Source: Kitasatospora gansuensis (GTDB taxonomy: Bacteria; Actinomycetota; Actinomycetes; Streptomycetales; Streptomycetaceae). Taken from it: a stretch of DNA of 64,000 nucleotides. The position numbers and the translations under genes are program-made. Each line of letters starts with the position of its first letter. Positions within the stretch are counted from its first letter, which is position 1. The notes below the pieces were generated by a model. It was not told the DNA's origin and did no database searches. It was given only the letters and a program-made list of their open reading frames with translations. The stretch spans positions 7,688,001 to 7,752,000 of the forward strand of contig NZ_JACHJR010000001.1 of assembly GCF_014203705.1 (NCBI RefSeq), written 5' to 3'. Positions 34,897 through 44,038 of the stretch are shown in pieces.

Positions 34897-35816
34897 AGTT
34901 GCGCATCCTGACGGCCGTGCTCGCGACCGTCCTGCTCGCCGCGGTCGCGATCGGCTACACCGTGCTGCGGGCCGCTCCCGCAGTACCGGACACCGGCCTC
35001 ACGCTGGGCGGCCCCGGACTGCTGATCCGCGACACCACGACCGGCCGGCTCGCCGTCCGGTACCCCGACGGTCGACGCGTCCAGTCGGACCTGCCCTGTG
35101 CCCGGGTGTACGCGGCCGACGGCACCGGGGTGTGCCTGCGGGAGGGCACTGGTTCCTGTCAACTCACCGTCGTTGACCGGGACTTGCACCAGCTGCTGGC
35201 CATCCCGCTGAACGGCGTCCCGAGCCGGGCCCGGGTCTCCGGCTCCGGGCGGATGGCGTCCTGGACGGTCTTCGTCACCGGCGACTCCTACAACGGCGGC
35301 CGCTTCTCCACCCGGTCCGGCATCCTGGACACCCGCGGCGGCACCCTGGTGGGCAACCTGGAGAGCTTCACCGTGGACGGTCACCCGGCGGCCCCGGACG
35401 CCAACTTCTGGGGCGTCACCTTCGCCGCCGACGACAACCGCTTCCACGCGACGATGTCGGCCGACGGCCACCGGTCGCTGGTGGTGGGCGACTTCGCGGC
35501 CCGGAGCCTGCGGGTCCTCAAGGACAACGTGGAGTGCCCCTCGCTCTCGCCGGACGGCAGCAGGCTGGCATACAAGAAGGCGCTGCCCGGGGGTGGGTGG
35601 CGGCTGACCGTGCTCCGGCTGGCGGATCTCGCCGAGACGCCGCTCGCCGAGACCCGCAGCGTCGACGACCAGCCCGCCTGGCTGGACGACCGCACGGTCG
35701 CCTACGGCCTCCCGCACTCCGGCCCGGGCTCCGACGTCTGGACCGTACCGGCCGACGGCAGCGGGAGCCCTGGCCTGCTGGTCCGCGACGCGGAGTCACC
35801 GGCCCCCCTGCGCTGA
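34893..35816 (+). CDS. Membrane-anchored TolB-like beta-propeller protein
   Basis: A 307-residue protein with one N-terminal hydrophobic segment (residues 3-28), either signal anchor or uncleaved signal, followed by an outer domain with WD40/TolB-like repeats (CPSLSPDGSRLAYKKAL, DQPAWLDDRTVAYGLP, SDVWTVPADGSG). The blades suggest a small propeller for protein or ligand binding. The ATG overlaps the MFS stop by four bases (ATGA) with AAAGGA ten bases ahead. It is the third gene of the operon, so phosphoesterase, transporter and propeller probably act together at the cell surface. Confidence 0.75.
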   Translation: MKLRILTAVLATVLLAAVAIGYTVLRAAPAVPDTGLTLGGPGLLIRDTTTGRLAVRYPDGRRVQSDLPCARVYAADGTGVCLREGTGSCQLTVVDRDLHQLLAIPLNGVPSRARVSGSGRMASWTVFVTGDSYNGGRFSTRSGILDTRGGTLVGNLESFTVDGHPAAPDANFWGVTFAADDNRFHATMSADGHRSLVVGDFAARSLRVLKDNVECPSLSPDGSRLAYKKALPGGGWRLTVLRLADLAETPLAETRSVDDQPAWLDDRTVAYGLPHSGPGSDVWTVPADGSGSPGLLVRDAESPAPLR

Positions 35817-35847
35817 CCCGGCGGCCCGGGGGCGATGATGGTCCGTC

Positions 35848-36810
35848 GTGACCTTGGAACCTCTGCTGTCGAGTTTCGTGCCGATCTGGGCGCTGACCGC
35901 CGTCGGCTATCTGATCGGGCGCACCGGGCTGCTGGGGGAGCAGGCCGAGGCGGTGCTCGGCCGGTTCGTCTTCCACGTCGCGATGCCCGCCGCGCTGTTC
36001 ACCATGCTGGCCGGGGCCCCGCTGGGGACCTTCGCCGACACCTCGATGCTGGCCTTCGCCGCCGGCACCCTGGTGGCCTCGCTGCTCGGCTGGGCCGCCG
36101 CCCGCTGGCTGTTCGACCGGCGGCCGGCCGACCGGGCGATCAGCTCGATGGCGGCCGGGTACGTGAACTCCGCCAACCTCGGCATCCCGGTCGCCGTCCA
36201 GGTGCTCGGTGACGCCTCGTTCATCGGGCCGGTGCTGCTCTTCCAGGTGCTGCTGGTGACGCCGGTGATCCTGACCGCGCTGGACCTCGCCACCAGCGGC
36301 GGGAGAACCGGCGACGGCCCGGGCCGCCCACGGCTCGGCCGTCTGCTGCGGATGCCGCTGCGCAACCCGGTCATCCTGGCCTCGGCACTCGGCGCCACCT
36401 GCTCGGCCCTCGGCTGGCAGCTGCCGACGGCGCTTGGGCACTCCTGCGCGCTGCTCGGCGGCGCCGGAGTCCCCACCGCACTGATCGCCCTCGGCCTCTC
36501 CCTGCACGGACGCCCGGCGACCACCGGCAGCTCCGGGCGCGCCGAGGTCGGCGTCACCGTGCTCACCAAGAACCTGATACAGCCGCTGGTCGCGCTGTCC
36601 GTCGGCCTGCTGCTGCAGTTGAGCGACCGTCAGCTGCTCGCGGTGGTGCTCTGCTCCGCGCTGCCCACCGCCCAGAACGTGTTCGTCTTCGCCCGCGAGT
36701 ACGGCCTGAGCACTGCCCTGCCACGGAACTCGGTGCTCTGCTCGACCCTGCTGTCGATGCTCACCCTGTCGGCCATCGACTGGGCGCTGCTCCCGGCGGC
36801 CGGCCGGTGA
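35848..36810 (+). CDS. AEC-family (auxin efflux carrier-like) transporter
   Basis: A 320-residue membrane protein of the AEC/MdcF family with ten predicted helices. Family marks include GYLIGRTGLLGEQAE, FHVAMPAALFTMLAG, GYVNSANLGIPVAVQVLGD (helix break with Asn-Ser-Ala-Asn) and PTAQNVFVFAREYG near the end. Members carry malonate, malate or other acids; the substrate is unknown. The GTG at 35848 has no strong ribosome binding site. The last 50 bases overlap the 3' end of the convergent kinase gene. Confidence 0.85.
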   Translation: MTLEPLLSSFVPIWALTAVGYLIGRTGLLGEQAEAVLGRFVFHVAMPAALFTMLAGAPLGTFADTSMLAFAAGTLVASLLGWAAARWLFDRRPADRAISSMAAGYVNSANLGIPVAVQVLGDASFIGPVLLFQVLLVTPVILTALDLATSGGRTGDGPGRPRLGRLLRMPLRNPVILASALGATCSALGWQLPTALGHSCALLGGAGVPTALIALGLSLHGRPATTGSSGRAEVGVTVLTKNLIQPLVALSVGLLLQLSDRQLLAVVLCSALPTAQNVFVFAREYGLSTALPRNSVLCSTLLSMLTLSAIDWALLPAAGR

Positions 36811-37330
36811 TCCGCCGGGCCAGCAGCGGGATGTCCACCGGCCGCGTGGTGTCGACGCGGTGCACCGGCCCGAGGCCGAGCGGTTCGGCGGCCCGGCTCC
36901 ACTCCTCCCACCGCTCGTCGGCGTCCACCTGCTCGTCGAGGTGCACGGGGTGCCGCCCGGCGGCCCGCTCGGCGTAGCGCCGACGCAGGACCGCCAACGG
37001 CGCGTCGCACCAGACCTCCTGGACCTGCCGCACCCCGGCCCTGGCCAGCCCGGCCACCGCGAACCGACGGGTACCGGCCAGCCACGGGCTCTCCAGCACG
37101 GCACCGCCGGGCGCGTACGCCAGCAGCGTCCACAGCGTCTCGGCGGCGGCGCGGCCGAGGGCGGTGCTCCACTCGCGGGCGTCGTGCGTGGGAGCCACGC
37201 CGAGGTTGTCGGCCAGGGTCTCCTTGATCGAGTCCTTGCTGAACAGCGGCAGCCCCAACTCACCCGCCAGCGAGCGGGCGAGAGTGGACTTCCCGGCCGC
37301 CGGAAGGCCGTTCACCAGTACGGTCACCAT
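36761..37330 (-). CDS. P-loop AAA/zeta-toxin-like small-molecule kinase
   Basis: A 189-residue cytoplasmic protein. The P-loop is VLVNGLPAAGKSTLARSLA at residues 4-22, followed by LFSKDSIKETLAD, which carries the acid that activates the acceptor, and a lid with WCDAPLAVLRRRYAERAAGR. This is the layout of chloramphenicol-phosphotransferase- and zeta-type kinases. The substrate is not known. The ATG at 37330 has no ribosome binding site but TACGAT lies six bases before it, so a leaderless transcript is likely. The 3' end overlaps the AEC gene. Confidence 0.75.
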   Translation of the reverse strand: MVTVLVNGLPAAGKSTLARSLAGELGLPLFSKDSIKETLADNLGVAPTHDAREWSTALGRAAAETLWTLLAYAPGGAVLESPWLAGTRRFAVAGLARAGVRQVQEVWCDAPLAVLRRRYAERAAGRHPVHLDEQVDADERWEEWSRAAEPLGLGPVHRVDTTRPVDIPLLARRITGRPPGAAPSRWPTG

Positions 37331-37376
37331 GCGCCGATCGTAGACCGACGGTGCCCCGTGGAGTCGCTCCTGTCGA

Positions 37377-38060
37377 TCAAGGAGTGAGCGCCGCGCGCAC
37401 GGCGGCGGCGACGGACCGGTCGGTCAGCAGGTCATTGTGCTTGAGGCAGCCGGTCTCCAGGTTGGTGGCCCCGGCGAGGGCGGTGCTGGCGGTGGGGGCG
37501 ATCTGTTCGTCACAGGAGGAGCGGACGGTGGTGTAGCGGGTGGTGCCCGGGGTCTCGTCGCCCTGGTTGAGGTGGCTGACCACATAGGAGTTGGGCGTCA
37601 TGTCCCGGCAGCCCTGGTCCCAGAGCGCGCAGAGGTAGCCGAGCGTGGTGCCGTGATTGGGGCCTGCCAGCGAGACCCAGTTGGCCACCGTCCGGCTGCC
37701 GTCTCCGTACCTGACGTACCAGCGGGTCGGCAGGCTGCCCAGGCTGTGGGCGACCAGGTCGACCTGCGCGGCCCCGGTCTGCTGCCGCACCTGCTCCACG
37801 TACGAGGCGAGTTGGCCGGCCAGCACCTCGTTGGTGGACCGGCCGGTGTCGTACGACCAGGTGAACAGGCGGTCGGCGGGGAAGCCGTGGTCCCGGAAGT
37901 CGGCGGTCATCGTGCCCCAGACGCCGGGGCCCGCATTGCGCCCGTGCACGAAGATCACCGGATTCGCCGCGGATCCGGCCGCCTGCGCGGGGGCGGCCGG
38001 ACCGGCCGCTGCCAAGGCTGACAGCAGGGCCACGGCGACAGGAAGGATGCGACGGTGCAT
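37377..38060 (-). CDS. Small secreted lipase (LipA/EstA-like)
   Basis: A 227-residue exported lipase. Signal peptide about residues 1-27 (ILPVAVALLSALAAAG, then AAPAQA). NPVIFVHGRNAGPGVWG is the oxyanion loop, VDLVAHSLGSLPTRW the nucleophile elbow (AHSLG, as in minimal alpha/beta lipases), and LKHNDLLTD supplies the histidine. Four cysteines (LCALWDQGC, SSC, TGC) suggest disulfides. GGGAG seven bases ahead of the ATG at 38060 supports the start; the ATG at 38102 is less likely. It hydrolyses lipid esters outside the cell by inference from fold and motifs. Confidence 0.85.
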   Translation of the reverse strand: MHRRILPVAVALLSALAAAGPAAPAQAAGSAANPVIFVHGRNAGPGVWGTMTADFRDHGFPADRLFTWSYDTGRSTNEVLAGQLASYVEQVRQQTGAAQVDLVAHSLGSLPTRWYVRYGDGSRTVANWVSLAGPNHGTTLGYLCALWDQGCRDMTPNSYVVSHLNQGDETPGTTRYTTVRSSCDEQIAPTASTALAGATNLETGCLKHNDLLTDRSVAAAVRAALTP

Positions 38061-38274
38061 GGGCCAACTCCCGGGTGCTCGGCGGTGGGTGGAGCGGAGC
38101 ATCCGGAATCCTCCCCAGCCGCGACGGGGCCGGAACGTGGGACACCCGAGCGGGCAGTGCCTTTACTCCTACGGCGGGCCGGCCGAATTCTCCGTCGGCC
38201 GGGACTTGTGGCGCCGGATGGGCATGACAGATGATCATGCTGCTCGGAGAAGATCCATCACGAGGGGGAGCACG

Positions 38275-39642
38275 TTGTCCACGCACGCGGAACGACAGAG
38301 TGACGACAGGTCAGCAGGCAACGACGACGCGGTGAAGCGGCCCGGCCGACGGGCCCTGCTCGCCGGGTTCACCGGCGCGGGTGCCATCGCGGGCAGCCTG
38401 GCGCTGGGCGGGGGGAGCGCGGCGGCGGCGGTCGCGGCGACGGGGGTCGACAGCTATGTGGTGAACGTCCTGGCGAAGGGCGCCGACCCGACCGGGCGGA
38501 CGGCCAGCGACACGGCGTTCCGGGCGGCGGCGGCCGAGCTGCTGGCCGGGGAGCAGGTGAGCCCGGTGGGCGGGCCGACGCCGACCAAGGTGCTGCTGAT
38601 CCCGCCGGGCAACTACCTGCTGACGCAGCCGGATTCGCTGCTGCCGAACGTCAGCGGCGAGACCGCGAAGAAGGTCGTCGACGGCATCACGATCGTCGGG
38701 TACGGCAAGCGGCTGTCCCGGATCACGTACGCGCCGACGGTCCAGGACACCGTGCTGTGGACCAACGACCAGCGGTACCGCAACATCCGGATCAGCGGGC
38801 TGACCTTCGACAGCCTGGACGAGACCGCGACCTTCAACATCGCCAGGTCCTCGACGACGTACGGCGTCCAGGACACCTGGTACACGGACGTCGAGTGGCG
38901 CGGCACCTGGAAGGTCGGCATCGGTCTGGACGGACCGACCGCCGCCAACCTGAACAGCGAGATGGGCTGGGACCACTGCCAGATCAGCGGCTCCTACGCC
39001 GACGCCTTCCTGGTGATGGGCATGACGCCCTCGATCTCGCAGCAGGACCAGTTCCTGAACTACTGGTTCCGGGACTGCAAGGTCGAGTTCAAGTCCGGCA
39101 TCTTCGTCCGGAACGAGCGCGGCGGGTCGATGAACTTCATCGGCGGCTCCTACATCCTCACGGACGCGGCCTCGACCGGGACCATCTTCAAGCTCGGCGC
39201 GGAGGCCAACTCCCGGGCCGACTCGGTGATGCGGCTGTTCGTCCAGGGCATCCGATTCGAGCTGCGCGGCGTCGGGCACAAGCTGATCGACTCGGCCTGG
39301 TACAAGGGCACGATCACCTTCGTCTCCTGTGACGACACCGCCAACTCGTACCAGCCGTGGGCGCCGACCGCGGTCACCCACGTGTACCGCTTCGACACCG
39401 TCAACCCGTCGCGCGGGCCGATGGTGCGCTACCAGGACTGCATCCTGATGGGCTCGCACCAGGTGACCGCGCCGACCGCGATGACCATGGGCAAGCTGCT
39501 GTACGACGGCTGTCGCTTCATCAACATGACGGCGGGCACCGGGGATTCGGGCTTCCTCCGGTGGACGGGCGTCACGCCGTGGTACGAGTTCCGGGACTGC
39601 CTGCTGAAGAGCGGCCGCCAGGCCGACGTCAAGGCGCCGTAG
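38275..39642 (+). CDS. Tat-exported right-handed beta-helix protein (pectate-lyase-superfamily-like)
   Basis: A 455-residue exported protein. A TTG start at 38275 is chosen because GAGGGGGAG stands five bases ahead and the twin-arginine signal (KRPGRRALLAGFTGAGAIAG, residues 22-41) follows. The mature part opens with VNVLAKGADPTGRTASDTAF, the standard start of pectate-lyase/GH28-like beta-helix proteins, then LLIPPGNYLLTQ, ITIVGYGKR and repeated short strands (IRISGLTFDS, GSMNFIGGSYIL). No polygalacturonase Asp triad is obvious, so polysaccharide binding or lyase activity is inferred from fold only. Confidence 0.7.
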   Translation: MSTHAERQSDDRSAGNDDAVKRPGRRALLAGFTGAGAIAGSLALGGGSAAAAVAATGVDSYVVNVLAKGADPTGRTASDTAFRAAAAELLAGEQVSPVGGPTPTKVLLIPPGNYLLTQPDSLLPNVSGETAKKVVDGITIVGYGKRLSRITYAPTVQDTVLWTNDQRYRNIRISGLTFDSLDETATFNIARSSTTYGVQDTWYTDVEWRGTWKVGIGLDGPTAANLNSEMGWDHCQISGSYADAFLVMGMTPSISQQDQFLNYWFRDCKVEFKSGIFVRNERGGSMNFIGGSYILTDAASTGTIFKLGAEANSRADSVMRLFVQGIRFELRGVGHKLIDSAWYKGTITFVSCDDTANSYQPWAPTAVTHVYRFDTVNPSRGPMVRYQDCILMGSHQVTAPTAMTMGKLLYDGCRFINMTAGTGDSGFLRWTGVTPWYEFRDCLLKSGRQADVKAP

Positions 39643-39688
39643 CCGTACGGGTCGCAGCCCCGTCTCCCGCTCGCGCTAGGCTCGCCGG

Positions 39689-40018
39689 ATGGACATGATC
39701 GACATTCCGTTCGGCACCACCGACTGGTCGCAGGTCGCGGCCACCGAGCACCAGGGGGAGACGGGGCTCGCCACCTGGCGGACCAGGGAGTTCGGGGCCG
39801 TCCGGGTCCGGATGGTGGAGTACAGCCCGGGCTACCTGGCCGACCACTGGTGCGACCGGGGGCACATCCTGCTGGTCCTGGAAGGCTCGCTCACCACCGA
39901 GTTGGGCAACGGCGAGGTGGTCACGCTCACGGCGGGCAGCAGCTACCAGGTCGGCGACGACACCCAGCCGCACCGCTCCAGCACGGTGGAGGGCGCCCGC
40001 CTGTTCGTGGTCGACTGA
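39689..40018 (+). CDS. DHCW-motif cupin protein
   Basis: A 109-residue cupin. VEYSPGYLADHWCDRGHILLVLEG holds the DHWCxxGH metal-site motif that names this small subgroup, and TAGSSYQVGDDTQPHRSS is the second cupin motif with its His. No signal peptide. There is no ribosome binding site; TAGGCT lies exactly six bases before the ATG, consistent with a leaderless mRNA. Biochemical role unknown; a metal-bound small cupin is the safe reading. Confidence 0.8.
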   Translation: MDMIDIPFGTTDWSQVAATEHQGETGLATWRTREFGAVRVRMVEYSPGYLADHWCDRGHILLVLEGSLTTELGNGEVVTLTAGSSYQVGDDTQPHRSSTVEGARLFVVD

Positions 40019-40194
40019 TACCGCTGGTGCGAACCTACGGAAGCGGCGGCCGGAGCGCGGGTCGGTTTGGTGGACTCCTGCGATGGTCGGGCTTTCTGAC
40101 GCACCGTTAGCATCCGGAATCGGGTGTCGCCGGGCGGCTCGCCGCGCCGCGGTTCGAGGCGCGGCCCGCACCTCGGCCTGGCGGAGTGAGGGCG

Positions 40195-41091
40195 ATGGCA
40201 GACGGACGTACGGTGGCGGGCAGCGGAGTGTGGCCGGTCCTGGCGGCCGCGGTGCTCTGGGGGACGGTGGGCCCCGCGCAGGTGCTGGCGGACACGGGCG
40301 TGGCGCCGGTCGCGCTGGGGGCCTGCCGGATGCTGCTCGGCGGCGCGGTGCTGGCGCTGTTCACCGTACGGCGGACCGGACTTCGGACGCTCTGGCGGCC
40401 GGGCGTACGCGGCGCGATGGTGCTCGGCGTGCTGGTGACCGCCGCCTTCCAGGTGTGCTTCCTGGAGGCGGTCGACCGCTCCGGGGCGGCCGTGGCCACG
40501 GCGGCGGCGTTCGGTACCGTCCCGGTGGTGGCGGGCCTGGCGGCCCGCCGGTCGACCGGGGAGCCGCTCGGTGCCCGCTGGGCCGGTGGCACCGCCTGCG
40601 CGGTGGCCGGGATCGCGCTGCTGCTCCTGCCGGGCCGGACGGACCGGGCCTCGCTGGCGGGCGTGCTGCTCGCGGTCGGCGCCGGCGCCAGCTTCGCCGG
40701 CTACATCGCCGTCACCGGCCGACTCGCGGAGCGGGGCGCGGACACCGCGGCGGCGGCGCCGATGAGCGTACTGTGCGCGGGAGTTGTGGTCTCGCCCGGA
40801 CTGCTGGCGGCGCCGCAGGGGATCGTCGAACCGGACAGCCTGCTGCTGATCGGCTGGCTCGCGCTGGGGACCACCGCCCTCGGCTACCTGCTCTTCACCC
40901 GGGGGGTCGGCCGGCTGAGCGCCGCCACCGTCGGCACTCTGAGCCTCACCGAACCGCTGGTCGCGACGCTGCTCGGGCTGGCCCTGTTGGGTGAGCGGCT
41001 CGGGGTGGCGGGCGGCTGCGGGGCCGCGCTGCTGCTGGGCGGGCTGGTGCTGGTCTCCTGGCCGGACCGCCGGGTCGCTGCGGTCGGTTGA
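40195..41091 (+). CDS. EamA/DMT-family transporter
   Basis: A 298-residue membrane protein with ten helices in two EamA repeats. VLAAAVLWGTVGPAQVLA is the first repeat, GVLLAVGAGASFAGYIAVTG the second, and VGTLSLTEPLVATLLGLALLGERLG is the family signature near the end. DMT proteins export amino acids, nucleosides or metabolites; the substrate is unknown. GGAG eight bases ahead supports the ATG at 40195; a GTG at 40186 in the same frame is possible. It appears monocistronic. Confidence 0.85.
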   Translation: MADGRTVAGSGVWPVLAAAVLWGTVGPAQVLADTGVAPVALGACRMLLGGAVLALFTVRRTGLRTLWRPGVRGAMVLGVLVTAAFQVCFLEAVDRSGAAVATAAAFGTVPVVAGLAARRSTGEPLGARWAGGTACAVAGIALLLLPGRTDRASLAGVLLAVGAGASFAGYIAVTGRLAERGADTAAAAPMSVLCAGVVVSPGLLAAPQGIVEPDSLLLIGWLALGTTALGYLLFTRGVGRLSAATVGTLSLTEPLVATLLGLALLGERLGVAGGCGAALLLGGLVLVSWPDRRVAAVG

Positions 41092-41190
41092 TCGTGCCGC
41101 CCGCCCCCGTCGGATGGAACCGGCAGTGGCCCGGACGCCGTCTCCGGTGCAGTAGGACCGAGCGGCATCCGACCACGGGGGGATTACGGC

Positions 41191-42024
41191 ATGCCCGATC
41201 AGGACGACCTCGCCCGAGGTGAGGAACTCGCCCGCAGGGGCATGCAGTTGGCCGACGCGGGTGACCAGCACGGCGCCCTTCCGCTGATGCGCGACGCCGT
41301 GCAGTGCGTCCGACCGCTCGCGGCGGTGGACCCGGCGGCGGAGATCCGGCTCGCCGTGTTCCTGCACGACCTCGGACTGGTCCTCGCCTGGCTCGGCCGC
41401 CCGGCCGAAGCGGTCACCCCGATCGCCGAGGCCGTCGCCGTCTACCGCAGACGGCTCGCGACCGGGGCCGACCCTGCCACGATCCGCTTCCTGCTGGCGA
41501 GTTCGCTCGACTCCCTGGGCACCCGGCTGGCCGCACTCGGCCACCACCGGGAGTCGCTCCGGGCCACCGAGGAGTCCGTGGCGCACTACCGGAAGTCGGC
41601 CACCGCCAACAGGACCCTGCCCGTGCTGGAGCTGGCCCGGGCCCTGAACAACCTCAGCATCCGCTACGCCGACGTCGAGCAGCACCAGGAGGCGCTCGCC
41701 GCCAGCCGCGAATCCGTCGACCTGCTCCGCCGAGTGCCCGTGACGGACCGTCACCACCTGTCGAGCCTCGCCCACGCCACCACCAACCTCGCCCTGCGAC
41801 TCGCCAAACTCGAGCAGCACGCCGAGGTGCCCGCCGTCATCGACGAGGCCATGAAGCTGATCCGCCGCCTGCCCGAGCCGCATCCGCGCAGTCAACTGGC
41901 CGCCCTCGCCGAGTCCTTGACCTGGCTCGCCTGGTACCTCCGGACGGAGGGCCGCGTCCTCCGGGCCCGCTCGGCCCGCCGCGCCGCCGCAGCCCTCCGG
42001 CGTCGGCTGGCCACTGAAAGGTGA
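41191..42024 (+). CDS. TPR protein, soluble
   Basis: A 277-residue protein made almost wholly of TPR-like helix pairs: ARRGMQLADAGDQHGALPLMRDA, then FLHDLGLVLAWLGRPAEAVTPIAEA, LDSLGTRLAALGHHRESLRATEE, LNNLSIRYADVEQHQEALAASRE and LTWLAWYLRTEGR. No signal, membrane helix or fused enzyme domain is visible, so it is a cytoplasmic protein-interaction module. GGGGGAT precedes the ATG. The next gene begins 109 bases later. Confidence 0.75.
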   Translation: MPDQDDLARGEELARRGMQLADAGDQHGALPLMRDAVQCVRPLAAVDPAAEIRLAVFLHDLGLVLAWLGRPAEAVTPIAEAVAVYRRRLATGADPATIRFLLASSLDSLGTRLAALGHHRESLRATEESVAHYRKSATANRTLPVLELARALNNLSIRYADVEQHQEALAASRESVDLLRRVPVTDRHHLSSLAHATTNLALRLAKLEQHAEVPAVIDEAMKLIRRLPEPHPRSQLAALAESLTWLAWYLRTEGRVLRARSARRAAAALRRRLATER

Positions 42025-42133
42025 GCCGGGTCGTCGGCGCGGTGAAGAGCTGCGCGCGGCCACGAAATCTGCTTGCCGAGGCGCGGGCGGGCCTGTCACG
42101 GTGCGGGTTTCCGCAACTTCGGCGAGGTTTCCC

Positions 42134-42583
42134 ATGACGATCTACTTCTACGGCGCCGACGAAGTCCCGTACGGGTGCTTCTCGAACTTCTCCGATCATG
42201 GCTTCGACCTCGACGGGGTCTGGTGGCCGACCTCGGAGCACTACTTCCAGGCGCAGAAGTTCACGGGCACCCGCCACGCGGATCTCGTCCGGCGTGCGCG
42301 CGCGCCGCTGCGGGCAGCGGAGCTGGGCCGGGACGCGTCCAAACCCCTGCGGCGGGACTGGGAGCGGGTGAAGGACGACGTGATGCGCCGTGCGGTGGCG
42401 GCCAAGTTCCACGCGCACGGCGATATCCGTGCCGTTCTGCTGTCCACCGGCGACGAGGAGATCGTCGAGGACACGGGCGCCGATCACTACTGGGGCCGAG
42501 GCAGGACCGGGACCGGCAAGAACATGCTCGGGCGGATCCTGGTACGCACCCGCAGCCAGTTGCGCGCCCAACTCACCAGCTAG
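42134..42583 (+). CDS. NADAR-family protein (YbiA-like)
   Basis: A 149-residue NADAR protein. GCFSNFSDHGFDLDGVWWPTSEHYFQAQKF contains the SNF and WxTxEHxFQAxKF motifs of the family, and HYWGRGRTGTGKNMLGRIL closes it. Family members act on ADP-ribosyl or riboflavin-pathway intermediates (YbiA type) or remove ADP-ribose from nucleic acid in some phage-defence settings; which applies is unclear. The ATG at 42134 is chosen because the domain begins immediately. Its stop codon overlaps the stop of the convergent radical SAM gene in the palindrome CTAG. Confidence 0.85.
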   Translation: MTIYFYGADEVPYGCFSNFSDHGFDLDGVWWPTSEHYFQAQKFTGTRHADLVRRARAPLRAAELGRDASKPLRRDWERVKDDVMRRAVAAKFHAHGDIRAVLLSTGDEEIVEDTGADHYWGRGRTGTGKNMLGRILVRTRSQLRAQLTS

Positions 42584-43968
42584 CGCTCCTGGTAGGAGGT
42601 CATCGCCTCGTTCACCCGGGCGGAGAAGAACAGCGGGCCGATCGCGTCGGCCCAGGCCATCCCCTCCGGCGTGAGCAGCAGCAACTCCTCGCCACCGGTG
42701 GCGAGCCAGCCCCGTTCGGCGAGCGCGGCGAACTCGGCGGGGAAGTCGGCCTGCGGACGGGTGCCGAACCGGCGGCGGTAGACGTCGGTGCGCAGCCCGG
42801 TCGACTCCAGCAGCGCCTGCAGGACGAACATCCGGCGGCGCTCGTCGTGGTCCATCCGGAACGCCCACTGGGCGCGCCGGAACTCCTCGGTGGGGGTGGC
42901 GATGTAGTCGTCGATGATCCGGCGCACCTCCGGCACGGCGACCGCGTAGTCGGTGGTGTAGTGCAGGTCGGTGGTGAACGAGCGGGCGCCGACGCCGAGT
43001 CCGACCATGCCGGCCTGCTGGTTGTACTCGCTGATCCCGGCATGGTCGGAGAGCTCCACGGCAGCGGTACCGATCCGCTGGAACACCCGCATCGAGGTCT
43101 GCCGATAGCCGGCCGCGAGCAGGTGGTCGCGGCCGTAGCGGTAGAGCCGCAGGCGCTGTTCGTCCCAGAGCTTCCCGTCCTTGTCGTGACGGGCCATCAG
43201 GCCGGTCAACGGGCGGACGTACAGCGGGTAGAGGTAGATCTCCTCCGGCTCCCAGCTCAGCGCGGCGTCCAGCGAGACCCGGAAGGACTGCTCGGTCTGG
43301 CCGTCGATGCCGTAGATCAGGTCGATGTTGAGGATCGGGAAGGCCGACTCCTTCAGCCGGGACAGCGCCTCGTCCACCTCCTGGCGCTTCTGCGGCCGGA
43401 CGGCGGCCCTGGCCTCCTCGTCGATGAAGCTCTGCACGCCGATGCTCAGCCGGGTGGCCCCGCGCTCGGCCAGTACGGCCAGCCGGTCGGCGGTGGCGGT
43501 GGCCGGCGAGGTCTCCACCGACCAGGGCAGCACCTTGAGATCGGCGCCCATCACGTGCTCGCAGATGTCGCAGAGCCGGGCGAGTTCGTCGGCGGTGAGG
43601 TAAGTGGGGGTGCCGCCGCCGAAGGCCGCCAGGGTGAAGCGGACCGGATCGCCCTTCGCCTCCAACGCCTCCCGGGTGGCGGTGGCCTGCCGCTCCAGGG
43701 TGCCGAGGAAGGCCCGGGTCACGTCCTCGGGAGCGCCGGTGCGGGTGAAGAGGTTGCAGAAGCCGCAGCGCATCTCGCAGAACGGGATGTGCACGTACAG
43801 CGAGAGCGCGTCCAGCCGCTCCTTCGCCCAGACGTCCCGCAGCAGCGGTCGGTCCGTCAGCAGCCGGTACGCCTTCTGGTGCGGGTAGGCGTACACGTAC
43901 TGCTTGTACGGGGTGGCCGGTTCCTCCGGCACGGATGCGGACAGCTGGACGGGCACTGGTGCGGCCAT
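42580..43968 (-). CDS. STM4012-family radical SAM protein (HemN-like)
   Basis: A 462-residue radical SAM enzyme. The cluster motif is YVHIPFCEMRCGFCNLFT (CxxxCxxC near residues 64-71), AAFGGGTPTYLTADEL binds SAM, and RLSIGVQSFIDEEARAAVRP and NIDLIYGIDGQ are HemN-type. The YKQYVYAYPHQKAYRLL opening and overall length match the STM4012 subfamily. In other bacteria that gene sits with three partners (STM4011, 4013, 4014); none are here. A regulatory-looking palindrome lies at 44039. Substrate unknown; true coproporphyrinogen oxidase activity is doubtful. Confidence 0.85.
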   Translation of the reverse strand: MAAPVPVQLSASVPEEPATPYKQYVYAYPHQKAYRLLTDRPLLRDVWAKERLDALSLYVHIPFCEMRCGFCNLFTRTGAPEDVTRAFLGTLERQATATREALEAKGDPVRFTLAAFGGGTPTYLTADELARLCDICEHVMGADLKVLPWSVETSPATATADRLAVLAERGATRLSIGVQSFIDEEARAAVRPQKRQEVDEALSRLKESAFPILNIDLIYGIDGQTEQSFRVSLDAALSWEPEEIYLYPLYVRPLTGLMARHDKDGKLWDEQRLRLYRYGRDHLLAAGYRQTSMRVFQRIGTAAVELSDHAGISEYNQQAGMVGLGVGARSFTTDLHYTTDYAVAVPEVRRIIDDYIATPTEEFRRAQWAFRMDHDERRRMFVLQALLESTGLRTDVYRRRFGTRPQADFPAEFAALAERGWLATGGEELLLLTPEGMAWADAIGPLFFSARVNEAMTSYQER

Positions 43969-44038
43969 GGACCGGCGTCTCCTCTTGTCGTGGGACAGGG
44001 CGTGCGGAACTGTCGATCGCGCCTGCCACTCAAGGTAT

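Noticed and set aside
42134..42583. NADAR as part of a phage-defence island.
   Set aside because: No partner ADP-ribosyltransferase, DNA-modification or nuclease gene is adjacent; the neighbours are ordinary metabolic genes.
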